From Bacillota bacterium (GTDB lineage Bacteria > Bacillota > Sulfobacillia > JAJZIM01 > JAJZBP01): 10,287 bases of DNA. Below the pieces are notes generated by a model. The model was given only the letters and a program-made list of their open reading frames with translations, had not been told where the DNA came from and made no database searches. The translations under genes and the position numbers were made by a program. Numbering within the stretch: the first letter of the stretch is position 1; each line of letters starts with the position of its first letter. This document shows, one piece after another, positions 1 to 6,222 of this stretch. The stretch lies in NCBI GenBank assembly GCA_021798855.1, contig JAJZBP010000059.1, positions 1-10,287 on the forward strand, written 5' to 3'.

Positions 1-1
1 C

Positions 2-364
2 AGGGGGCCGGCCTACCTGGCCGAGTTGCGCCTGGAGGCCCTTTTGAACCCGGAGGCCCGGTACAACTACCGTCCCTTGCCCCGCTTTCCGGCGGTGGAA
101 CGGGATGTGGCCGTCGTCTTTGGGCTGGAAGTGACGGCGGCGGAAGTGGCCGCGGCCATCCGGCGGGCCGGCGGGGAGATCCTGGAGAGCCTTTCCCTCT
201 TCGACGTCTACACCGGCCCCCAAATTCCTGCGCACCGGCGCAGTTTGGCCTATGCCTTGGTTTACCGTTCAAATGCGGCCACCCTCACCGAAAGCGAAGT
301 GGAGGAGGCCCAGGGCCGGGTGAAACTGGCCTTGGAACGGATGGGAGGGCAACTGCGGGCTTGA
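2..364 (+). CDS. pheT: Phenylalanyl-tRNA synthetase beta subunit, C-terminal fragment
   Basis: This is the last 120 residues of the beta chain of phenylalanine-tRNA ligase, the cytoplasmic alpha2-beta2 enzyme that charges tRNA-Phe. The visible part is the C-terminal anticodon-binding (FDX-ACB, ferredoxin-like) domain. It shows the family pattern FPAVERDVAVV (nt 86-118), then SLFDVYTG followed by RRSLAYALVYR, then TLTESEVEEAQ, and it ends in the usual G-x-x-LR region. The frame is open to the left edge (in-frame codons before nt 26 read AYLAEL, typical of the family), so the TTG at nt 26 is internal and the true start lies outside the window. pheS would be expected further upstream. There is no sign of truncation at the 3' end. 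The gene is followed by 101 nt before the next start, so coupling with the glucoamylase is not evident. Confidence 0.95.
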   Translation, partial: RGPAYLAELRLEALLNPEARYNYRPLPRFPAVERDVAVVFGLEVTAAEVAAAIRRAGGEILESLSLFDVYTGPQIPAHRRSLAYALVYRSNAATLTESEVEEAQGRVKLALERMGGQLRA

Positions 365-397
365 GCGGAATCGGCAGGCTATCCGATTGACAGCTTC

Positions 398-423
398 CCC
401 TCCTTCGCGGAGGGAGGGATTTT
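398..423 (+). terminator. Possible weak terminator after pheT
   Basis: A 6-bp GC stem, CCCTCC (398-403) with GGAGGG (409-414), closes a 5-nt loop and is followed, after a few purines, by a short ATTTT run at 419-423. The position 34 nt after the pheT stop fits a terminator, but the T tract is short and displaced from the stem, so it may be inefficient or only a local hairpin. Confidence 0.35.
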
Positions 424-465
424 CGCGCGGAGCCGGAATGGGCCGAAGCGGAAAACGATAAATTT

Positions 466-2865
466 ATGGCTGGGGGCGATTCGGCTATGACTATGGCGGT
501 GCCGGTGGTCGGAGGACCTGGTCTTAAGCCGAACTGGGCTCCGGGGGCAAAGCAGGGTGTGGGGACGGCCGTCGAAGCCGCTTCGCCCCTCTGGTTCACT
601 TTGGCTCAGGGAGTGGTCACCGAGATCTATTACCCGCGGGTGGACGTGCCCAACACGCGCGACCTCCAGTTCTTGGTTCGACTCCCGGGTGGCGGAGTTT
701 TCGAAGAAAGGCGGGACGGCGCGACCACCGTCGAGCAGATCGACCCGATGGCGTTGGCCTGGAAGGTGGTCACGGCGGACCGGGAAGGGCGCTTTCACCT
801 GGAGAAACGGATCATCGCCGACCCGGAGCGGCCCGCCCTGGCCGTTCGAACCAGTTGGGGTTGGGGAAGAGGCGGGGAAATTGCCGGCGTCAGGTTGTTC
901 ACGCTCCTTGCCCCTCATCTGGGGGGAAGGGGTAACGGCAATTCGGCCCAGGTGGTGGATTGGAATGGGCGGACGATGGTGGTCGCCTGGAGACATGGCG
1001 CTTGGCTGGCGCTTTGCGCCTCAGTGCCCATGGCCAGGGCCAATTGTGGGTTCGTCGGGCTGAACGACGGTTGGACGCAATTGATGGGTGGCCACGAGCC
1101 GGATTGGCATACCGGTGCCGCTTTCGAGGGCAACGTGGCGGCCACGGCGGAATGGGATGGTTTTGCGGCGGGAGCCTTCACCCTGGCGGCCGGTTTTGGA
1201 CGAAGCCAGGCCGAGGCCTGCGCCAACGCCTTGGCCACCGCCCAAGCCGATTACGAAAAAATCGAAGCGGCCTATATCCGGGGTTGGCGCCGCTGGTGCG
1301 CTCGCCTGGACGACCTTTCGGCGCAGAGCGCCGACGGAGGAAGGCTCTATTATCTGTCGGCGATGGTGCTGAAGGCCCACGAGGACAAACAGAACCCCGG
1401 CGCCCACATTGCTTCCCTGGGCATCCCTTGGGGCGAGGCCACGGGTGACGACAATGCCGGCGGCTATCACCTGGTGTGGCCCCGTGACCTTTACCACGTC
1501 GCCACCGGACGCCTGGCTTGCGGTGACGCCGGGGGAGCCCGCGCGGCTTTGCACTACCTCATGCGAACTCAACGGGGCGACGGGTCCTGGCCGCAGAACT
1601 TTTGGGTGTACGGCGAACCCTATTGGCGGAGCCTCCAATTGGATGAGATCGCCTTTCCCATCCTGTTGGCCTGGCGACTGAAGAACTGCCGAGCCCTGGA
1701 GTTCAACCCCTACCCGTCCATCGTCGCTCCGGCCGCCTACGCCGTGGCCCGGGTGGGTCCAGTCACTCCCCAGGAACGCTGGGAGGAAAACAGCGGTTAT
1801 TCTCCTTCCACCCTGGCGGCCGCCATCGCCGCCCTGGTCTGCGCCGCCGAATTCGCCAGGGAAGAGGATGACCGAATCGCGCTTGATTATTTCCTGGACG
1901 TGGCCGATTATTGGGCCGGTCATTTGGAAGAATGGACCTTCACGAACAGGGGTTGCAGTCAGCCGGAACTGGGAGAACACTACCAACGGATCGCCGGCGC
2001 TCTGGGCGACGATACCCTGGAAGGGGGCGAGGCCGGCGTAAAAATAGCCAACCGGATGGAAAAGTTGACGGTGGATCCGTGTTCCGTGGTGGACGGTGGG
2101 TTTCTCGAACTGGTGAGCTACGGGGTGCGCACTTCCGACAATACTCACGTGCGCAAGTCCCTGCCGGTCTACGATGCCGCCTGCCGCGTGGCAACACCCT
2201 TCGGTCCGTGTTGGCATCGCTACAACCACGACGGCTACGGTGAGAAAGCGGATGGCGATCCTTACGATGGCCACGGCATCGGCCGGGCTTGGCCGCTCCT
2301 GACCGGGGAACGCGCCCATTACGAGTTGGCGGCGGGACGGGACGTGAACTCCTTGGTGGCCGCGCTGGAGGCCTTCGCGGGTGCGACGGGGATGTTGCCG
2401 GAACAGGTGTGGGATGAAGCGGACCTGCCGCAAAAAAACCTGTTTTGCGGGCGGGCCACCGGTGCGGTGGCGCCGCTGGCCTGGGCCCACGCCGAATACA
2501 TCAAGCTCCTGCGTTCCCGGCGCGACCGCGCGGTTTTCGATTGCCCCGATCCGGTGCGGCGGCGTTACGCTTCCCCCGGGCGGCATTCCCAGCACCCGGA
2601 TATCTGGAAGTTCAACCACAAAATTCGCCGGGTTCCGGCGGGGGACCGGCTTTGCATCGAGGTGTATGCGCCCGCCGCCCTCCATTGGTCGGACGACGAA
2701 TGGCGGACGGTGCGCCACGATCCCCTTGAACCGCGGGGACACGGAGTCTGGATGTACGAGTGGCCGGCGGGAAGCTTTGCCGCCGGTGACAGGCTCGACT
2801 TTACGTTCTATTGGCCGGAGAGTCGGACCTGGGAGGGGCGGGACTTCCAGATCGCTTTGGCCTGA
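466..2865 (+). CDS. GH15 glucoamylase / glucodextranase-type glucan 1,4-alpha-glucosidase
   Basis: This 799-residue protein is predicted to release beta-D-glucose from the non-reducing ends of alpha-glucans by inversion. It has the prokaryotic GH15 architecture: an N-terminal beta-sandwich domain (about residues 15-275), a linker helix, an (alpha/alpha)6 catalytic barrel (about 290-695) and a beta-rich C-terminal tail (about 700-799). Visible active-site motifs are WPRD (338-341, minus-1 subsite Arg/Asp), RWEENSGYSPST (438-449, with E440 the likely general acid) and LPEQVWD with E646 as the likely general base. There is no signal peptide or membrane segment, so it is probably cytoplasmic and may act on glycogen, maltodextrin or isomalto-type substrates; linkage preference cannot be read from sequence. 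The ATG at 466 has no clear Shine-Dalgarno; ATG 487, preceded by a G-rich run at 471-476, is an alternative start that changes nothing essential. It stands alone, with its own terminator downstream. Confidence 0.93.
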   Translation: MAGGDSAMTMAVPVVGGPGLKPNWAPGAKQGVGTAVEAASPLWFTLAQGVVTEIYYPRVDVPNTRDLQFLVRLPGGGVFEERRDGATTVEQIDPMALAWKVVTADREGRFHLEKRIIADPERPALAVRTSWGWGRGGEIAGVRLFTLLAPHLGGRGNGNSAQVVDWNGRTMVVAWRHGAWLALCASVPMARANCGFVGLNDGWTQLMGGHEPDWHTGAAFEGNVAATAEWDGFAAGAFTLAAGFGRSQAEACANALATAQADYEKIEAAYIRGWRRWCARLDDLSAQSADGGRLYYLSAMVLKAHEDKQNPGAHIASLGIPWGEATGDDNAGGYHLVWPRDLYHVATGRLACGDAGGARAALHYLMRTQRGDGSWPQNFWVYGEPYWRSLQLDEIAFPILLAWRLKNCRALEFNPYPSIVAPAAYAVARVGPVTPQERWEENSGYSPSTLAAAIAALVCAAEFAREEDDRIALDYFLDVADYWAGHLEEWTFTNRGCSQPELGEHYQRIAGALGDDTLEGGEAGVKIANRMEKLTVDPCSVVDGGFLELVSYGVRTSDNTHVRKSLPVYDAACRVATPFGPCWHRYNHDGYGEKADGDPYDGHGIGRAWPLLTGERAHYELAAGRDVNSLVAALEAFAGATGMLPEQVWDEADLPQKNLFCGRATGAVAPLAWAHAEYIKLLRSRRDRAVFDCPDPVRRRYASPGRHSQHPDIWKFNHKIRRVPAGDRLCIEVYAPAALHWSDDEWRTVRHDPLEPRGHGVWMYEWPAGSFAAGDRLDFTFYWPESRTWEGRDFQIALA

Positions 2866-2901
2866 ACGGTGCTTGGCGGTGAAGTTAGGCGAGAAATAGG
2901 T

Positions 2902-2927
2902 CCGTGGGAGGAATCCCGCGGCTTTTT
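2902..2927 (+). terminator. Rho-independent terminator of the GH15 gene
   Basis: CCGTGGGA (2902-2909) pairs with TCCCGCGG (2914-2921) through 8 bp including one G-T wobble, around a GGAA tetraloop. It is followed by CTTTTTC. It lies 36 nt after the GH15 stop codon and separates that gene from the AT-rich patch to the right. Confidence 0.88.
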
Positions 2928-2961
2928 CGTTGCGGCGACAAACGCGGCAGTTTTACATATG

Positions 2962-2991
2962 TTGACAAGGACAGCCATCAAATGGTATCAT
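2962..2991 (+). promoter_or_regulatory. Sigma-A/sigma-70 type promoter for the coiled-coil gene
   Basis: A perfect -35 box TTGACA (2962-2967), an 18-nt spacer and a -10 box TATCAT (2986-2991, five of six consensus bases) lie directly in front of the ATG at 3001. Transcription would be expected to start at about 2997-2999, so the message would be leaderless or nearly so. The only Shine-Dalgarno-like run, AAGGA (2992-2996), lies between the -10 box and the expected start site and would be mostly left out of that transcript. Confidence 0.65.
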
Positions 2992-3000
2992 AAGGACTAA

Positions 3001-3414
3001 ATGGTCGATCAAACCAGCAACTGCGGTAAGTTGAACTCGCCAATTTTTGCTTTAACCAAATACGCGGAAGATCAACTCAACGAATTGGCTTCAAGCTTGG
3101 ATAGTGAAAAGGTTACGACGGGTTGGCTCGGGTTGAAGCGGCTGGAAGACATGCAGGAAGCAATGAGGGATATTCGGGGCGACGTCAAGGAAATTGGGCA
3201 TGACCTGGATCGGAAGTTGACCGACCTACACATGGAAGACAAAGCGGAATTTGGCATTTACCGAACGGAGAACGGCAATATCCGAACCGAGGTCGTCAAT
3301 GCTCGGACGGAGGTTCGGACCGAAATCGGTGGCCTGCGCGGGGAAATGGGTGATTTCCGGGCGGAAGTGAGCGATTTTCGGACGAAGACCAGGGATATTG
3401 TAAGTATTCGGTAA
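3001..3414 (+). CDS. Hypothetical heptad-repeat coiled-coil protein
   Basis: I do not recognise a named family. The 137-residue product is hydrophilic. After a short N-terminal region (1-45) it is almost entirely predicted coiled coil: a first segment at about 46-82 and then a regular heptad array at about 87-130 with the unit [hydrophobic]-R-x-E-[V/I/M]-x-[D/N/G], seen as IRTEVVN, ARTEVRT, EMGDFRA and EVSDFRT. There is no signal peptide and no membrane segment within this frame; it stops abruptly at VSIR. Base composition is unlike the neighbours: 25 of 60 bases at 3001-3060 are G or C, against 52 of 60 at 6361-6420. A strong promoter sits immediately upstream. A membrane-anchor fragment encoded at 3590-3784 may be the lost C terminus of this protein; coiled coil plus C-terminal anchor would resemble XhlA-type phage haemolysin/holin-accessory or similar tail-anchored proteins. 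That link is inference. It may be a real short gene or the 5' part of a broken one. Confidence 0.6.
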   Translation: MVDQTSNCGKLNSPIFALTKYAEDQLNELASSLDSEKVTTGWLGLKRLEDMQEAMRDIRGDVKEIGHDLDRKLTDLHMEDKAEFGIYRTENGNIRTEVVNARTEVRTEIGGLRGEMGDFRAEVSDFRTKTRDIVSIR

Positions 3415-3476
3415 CCCGTTGGTCCAGATGCAACCGGGATAGTCCAAGTCCGGACACGGGTGACACAATACTTGAA

Positions 3477-3554
3477 AAGGAGGGAGCCTTGCCCCAAATA
3501 AGGACCGTCGGCCGGGTTTGGGACCTGATCTCCAACAGCTTTAGATTTCCTTGA
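3477..3554 (+). other. Perfect Shine-Dalgarno with a 21-codon TTG reading frame
   Basis: AAGGAGG (3477-3483) lies 5 nt before a TTG at 3489. That frame reads MPQIRTVGRVWDLISNSF and ends at a TGA at 3552-3554 after 21 codons. The ribosome binding site is one of the best in the window, yet it serves only this mini-frame. The simplest reading is that it was the translation start of a second small gene whose body (see 3590-3784) is now out of frame. The frame changes from phase 3 to phase 2 in the AT-rich stretch around 3540-3555. It could instead be a small leader-type peptide. Confidence 0.35.
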
Positions 3555-3784
3555 CCGTAAATATCGTTAAAAATGGTAAGTTGGCTTAGGCTATCAACGA
3601 AGTTAGTTTTACCGATGGGTTTACCGAATGCTTACGGGATATTTGGCGGGAGTTCAGTTCCATTCATAAAGGGATTAACGATTTGCGTTCCGCCAACGTT
3701 CGGTGGGCGTTGGGCACCATTCTGACCGTGATCCTGACGGGTTCCGCGAGTGTAGCGGCGATCCTTTTGAGCTTGAAAAGATAA
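3489..3784 (+). pseudogene. Decayed small gene with intact C-terminal membrane anchor
   Basis: No full-length frame crosses 3415-3784, but the region carries coding traces. It begins with a well-placed Shine-Dalgarno and TTG start (3489). After a frame change, the plus-strand frame ending at the TAA of 3782-3784 reads AINEVSFTDGF and FTECLRDIWREFSSIHKG from 3590 onward. It finishes with NDLRSANVRWALG, a hydrophobic segment TILTVILTGSASVAAILLSL, and the basic end KR. This last part is a convincing single transmembrane helix with a charged tail. Upstream in the same frame a TAG at 3587-3589 follows NIVKNGKLA, so one frameshift plus one C-to-T nonsense change would reconstruct a protein of about 98 residues. 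Alternatively the anchor belonged to the coiled-coil gene ending at 3414. Composition is AT-rich (21 of 60 G+C at 3541-3600). A strong terminator follows 12 nt downstream, showing that a transcription unit once ended here. Confidence 0.5.
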
Positions 3785-3796
3785 ATTGCCGGGAGG

Positions 3797-3819
3797 GACC
3801 GGAAATTCCGGTCTTTTTT
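3797..3819 (+). terminator. Rho-independent terminator after the decayed gene
   Basis: GACCGG (3797-3802) pairs with CCGGTC (3808-3813) around AAATT (the stem can extend through the palindromic A/T pairs), followed at once by six T, an A and four more T. It is oriented for plus-strand transcription. On the minus strand, where fetB ends 39-61 nt away, no T tract follows the stem, so it is not an obvious fetB terminator. Confidence 0.88.
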
Positions 3820-3857
3820 ATTTTCAAAACGCCAGATCCAAGTTCCCCGCTGGTTTT

Positions 3858-4763
3858 TCACCTGGCCGTTTTTTCCGGGCCTGTCTCCGGGGCCAGGGCC
3901 CCATCGGCGGTGAAAAGCCGCCGGTAGGACAGGGCGACCATCAAGAGACAGCCGAGGGCGGTCGCCGCGGTGATCATCAGCATCACCACGATCTGGTAAC
4001 GGACGGCCTCGCGGGGATCCGCGCCGGCCAGGATCTGGCCGGTCATCATGCCGGGCAGGGTCACCAAGCCGACCACGGCCAGCGTGTTGACGGTCGGGAG
4101 CATGCCCGCCCGGACGGCCAGCCGGGCGCTGTCGGCCACGGCCTCCCAGGGGGTGGCGCCGAAGGACAACAGGGCTTCCACTTCCCGCCGGGATCTTGCC
4201 ACGTCCGAGTGCAGGCGCTCCCAGGCCAGGGCGATGGCGTTCATCGAGTTGCCCATGATCATGCCGGTGATGGTGATCAGGACGCGGGGGCTGTACCAGG
4301 GATGGGGGGAGATGACCAAGCCGACCACGATGGCGGCGACCAGGAAGGTGCTGGACAGGAGGGAGACCAGCGACAGGGGGGCCAGGGGAGAAAGGTGGAT
4401 CACGGGGCACCGGCGCGCGAGGAGGAATCGAGCCGGGGTTCTGTCCTGGGCGCCGCGTTCCTTGGCGCCCAGGACACCGCGCGTCGGCGCGCGCCCAACC
4501 GCCGTCCATGCCGCCACGGTTCCCATCAGGACCAGCAGACCGCCGGTGATCCAGGGATCGTTCCAGCGAAAGATGTAGACCAGGACGTAGCCGATGATGG
4601 TTAGTTGCAGGAAGGCCCGGACGGTGCCCCAGGCCAGGGAGCGCAATAGGCCAAGGTTGAAGGCCGCCGAAACGCCGCCGGCCAGAAGGACGAGGATCAC
4701 GGCCAGAGCGAGTTGCCAATCGCCGATGGGAATGAGGGCCGCGTTCAGGCCACCGGGCCTCAC
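3858..4763 (-). CDS. fetB: ABC exporter permease, FetB/UPF0014 family
   Basis: This 301-residue polytopic membrane protein matches the UPF0014/FetB permease family, which in E. coli pairs with FetA to export iron and lower oxidative stress. Family hallmarks are RSLAWGTVRAFLQLTIIGYV (41-60), ITGMIMGNSMNAIALAWERL (165-184), FGATPWEA (201-208), IPT-like MLPTVNT and the strongly conserved VGLVTLPGMMTGQILAGADP (231-250). The start is GTG at 4763, with GGGAG (complement of 4771-4775) 7 nt upstream. GTGA overlaps the ATPase stop by 4 nt, which indicates translational coupling. At 301 residues it is longer than E. coli FetB. The excess lies at about 92-123, between membrane segments 3 and 4, in a basic stretch including VLGAKERGAQD that is encoded by a 12-bp inverted repeat. 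Substrate metal is inferred from the family only. Confidence 0.9.
   Translation of the reverse strand: MRPGGLNAALIPIGDWQLALAVILVLLAGGVSAAFNLGLLRSLAWGTVRAFLQLTIIGYVLVYIFRWNDPWITGGLLVLMGTVAAWTAVGRAPTRGVLGAKERGAQDRTPARFLLARRCPVIHLSPLAPLSLVSLLSSTFLVAAIVVGLVISPHPWYSPRVLITITGMIMGNSMNAIALAWERLHSDVARSRREVEALLSFGATPWEAVADSARLAVRAGMLPTVNTLAVVGLVTLPGMMTGQILAGADPREAVRYQIVVMLMITAATALGCLLMVALSYRRLFTADGALAPETGPEKTAR
4443..4475. repeat. Perfect 12-bp inverted repeat inside fetB
   Basis: GTCCTGGGCGCC (4443-4454) and GGCGCCCAGGAC (4464-4475) are exact reverse complements separated by 9 nt. The structure lies in codons 97-107 of fetB, within the segment that has no counterpart in E. coli FetB. No T tract follows on either strand, so it is not a terminator. 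GC-rich runs CGGCGCGCG occur on either side (4411-4419 and 4485-4493). Confidence 0.85.
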
Positions 4764-5482
4764 GCCGGTTCTCCCGGGGGGAGGGACAGGGTGGTTACCA
4801 GGGGGAAGCGCGCTTCGTCGCCGGCGTGGGAAACCAAGACGGCGGCGCGGGGAGGACCTTCGGACAACCAGGCGGCCAGCAGGCGGCAGACGGCTTCGGC
4901 GGCGCCATGGTCAAGGGAGGCGGTGGGTTCATCCAGCAAGACGACATCCGGTTGCAACAGGAGGGCGCGGACCAGGGCCATCCTGGCGGCTTCCCCGCCC
5001 GACAAAAGGCGAGCGTCTTGGTCGAAAAGGTCGGGGGAAAGGCCGGACGCCTCCAGAAGTGCCCTGGCCTGGGCTGGGTTGAAGACCACCTCCCGCTTGA
5101 CGGCACCCAAGCGAAAGGGGCGTTCCAAGTTCTCCCCCAGTGTCCCGTGGAAGCGAGCCGGCTCCTGGCCCACCAGGATGACCCGGCGGCGCCAAAGGGA
5201 AGGGGGAAAAGTCCGCCAGGAACGGCCGGACAACCAGGCTTCCCCGGACAGGTGGGGATGCAAACGGGCGAGGGTTCGCAACATGGTGGTTTTACCGGCG
5301 CCGGAAGGCGCCTTGATTGCCAGCACCCCGCCCGCCACCAGGGAGGCGCTGGCCCCGATCCGCCGGGGCGGGTTGCCGATCCGGCAGGTGATGTCCCGAA
5401 AAGCAAAAAACTCGCCGCCGTCAGTTTCCATGAGGCAAATGATACCTTCCGTTCCGTTGGGGGTCAAGCGGCGTGGTCGCAT
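4760..5482 (-). CDS. fetA: ABC exporter ATP-binding protein, FetA type
   Basis: This 240-residue nucleotide-binding subunit would energise the FetB-type permease encoded immediately downstream. In order it shows Walker A APSGAGKTT (58-66), a Q-loop glutamine at 106 in LVGQEPARF, the signature LSGGE (160-164), Walker B VVLLDEP (180-186), the D-loop SLD (189-191) and the switch histidine in VSHAG (H219). All catalytic elements are present; the first Walker A glycine is alanine, a tolerated variation in ABC ATPases. The ATG at 5482 has AGGA (complement of 5489-5492) 6 nt upstream. An in-frame ATG at 5431 (residue 18) is an alternative and would drop a basic N-terminal extension that the fold does not need. 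The gene is first in the two-gene operon and diverges from the DUF421 gene across a 57-nt gap in which I see no convincing promoter. The FetA assignment rests on the partner gene. Confidence 0.88.
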   Translation of the reverse strand: MRPRRLTPNGTEGIICLMETDGGEFFAFRDITCRIGNPPRRIGASASLVAGGVLAIKAPSGAGKTTMLRTLARLHPHLSGEAWLSGRSWRTFPPSLWRRRVILVGQEPARFHGTLGENLERPFRLGAVKREVVFNPAQARALLEASGLSPDLFDQDARLLSGGEAARMALVRALLLQPDVVLLDEPTASLDHGAAEAVCRLLAAWLSEGPPRAAVLVSHAGDEARFPLVTTLSLPPGEPA

Positions 5483-5527
5483 CAGCCATCCTGCTTTGGG
5501 GAAACCTGAAGCGGCAAGAAATCAAGT

Positions 5528-5532
5528 GGAGG
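5528..5532 (+). promoter_or_regulatory. Ribosome binding site fixing a TTG start
   Basis: GGAGG ends 7 nt before the TTG at 5540, the start that gives a full-length DUF421 protein. The spacer is a run rich in T. No ATG or GTG nearby is in frame and better placed. Confidence 0.75.
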
Positions 5533-5539
5533 GATTTTT

Positions 5540-6151
5540 TTGCACCAACTGATCACTGAAGGGCCGACGCTGGCCTACCGCACCGCCGTTTTGTACCTGG
5601 TGGCCCTGGCGGTCTTCCGAATGATGGGCAAACGTTCGGTGGGGAAGATGGGGCCTTTCGACGTGGCGGTGATCATCATCATCGGGGAATCGGTGGCCAT
5701 CGCCATGGAGGACATCAAGGTGTCCCTCCTCTACGCGGCCATACCCATCGTGGTTTTGGGCATCCTCCAATATCTTTTGACCCTTCTCAACCTGTACAAC
5801 ACCAGGGTCGAAGGGTTGACCCAAGGAGTGCCCAGGATCCTGGTGCAGAACGGGCGAGTCGACACGGCCGGCCAACGCCGCGAACGGGTCACCCAGGCCG
5901 ACCTGCTGATGGGCCTGCGGGAGCAGGGGATCGCCGCGCTCGGCGACGTGGCCGAGGCCAACCTGGAGCCGACCGGAAAGGTCAGCGTCATCCTGACCCC
6001 GGGGGCGACGCCCCTGCGCAAGGACGACTTCGACGCCAAAATTCCCGCCGGGCTGAACGAGATCCTGGCGGAACACCGGCGGCGGACGGTGGAGGAAGTG
6101 CTGGCCGCCCTGAACGGTCAAGGAAACACGGTGGGGAAGTCGACCCCGTAG
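5540..6151 (+). CDS. DUF421 (YetF/YcaP-type) membrane protein
   Basis: This 203-residue protein has the DUF421 layout: an N-terminal membrane part with about three helices (roughly 13-28, 41-57 and 62-84), followed by a cytoplasmic alpha/beta domain. Family signatures visible are R-x-MGKRSVGKMGPFDVAV (27-44), IIGESVAIAM (47-56), the VPRILVQNGRVD strand-turn (98-108), QADLLMGLREQGIAALGDV (119-137) and ANLEPTGKVSVI (140-151). Length is normal for the family. Biochemical function is not established for the group as a whole; some relatives are tied to spores or stress in Bacillus, which cannot be concluded here. The start is TTG with a clear GGAGG. It is divergent from the FetAB-like operon and lies 71 nt upstream of the deacetylase gene on the same strand, with no terminator between, so the two may be co-transcribed. 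Confidence 0.9.
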   Translation: MHQLITEGPTLAYRTAVLYLVALAVFRMMGKRSVGKMGPFDVAVIIIIGESVAIAMEDIKVSLLYAAIPIVVLGILQYLLTLLNLYNTRVEGLTQGVPRILVQNGRVDTAGQRRERVTQADLLMGLREQGIAALGDVAEANLEPTGKVSVILTPGATPLRKDDFDAKIPAGLNEILAEHRRRTVEEVLAALNGQGNTVGKSTP

Positions 6152-6222
6152 GGAAGCGGCGGCAGGAATCCGGCGCGCCGCCGTGGAATATTTCTCCGGC
6201 GCATGGAAGGGGCGGAGGGCTT

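Noticed and set aside
387..392. TTGACA upstream of the GH15 gene as a -35 box
   Set aside because: No acceptable -10 hexamer occurs 15-19 nt downstream; that space is occupied by the GC-rich hairpin.
1021..2742. A 573-codon open frame on the minus strand opposite the GH15 gene
   Set aside because: No recognisable motif or ribosome binding site; it is the antisense shadow of a gene with intact active-site motifs.
3072..3535. Short minus-strand frames opposite the coiled-coil gene
   Set aside because: They have no ribosome binding sites and mirror the heptad repeats of the plus-strand gene; the promoter and terminator of the patch point to plus-strand transcription.
4411..4493. CGGCGCGCG copies at 4411-4419 and 4485-4493 as target-site duplications of an element in fetB
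   Set aside because: Their spacing is 74 nt, which would not preserve the reading frame, and alternating GC runs are common here by chance.
3664..4719. A minus-strand frame of 351 codons overlapping fetB
   Set aside because: It is Pro/Arg/Gly-rich with no membrane segments and overlaps the true permease frame, which carries the family signatures.
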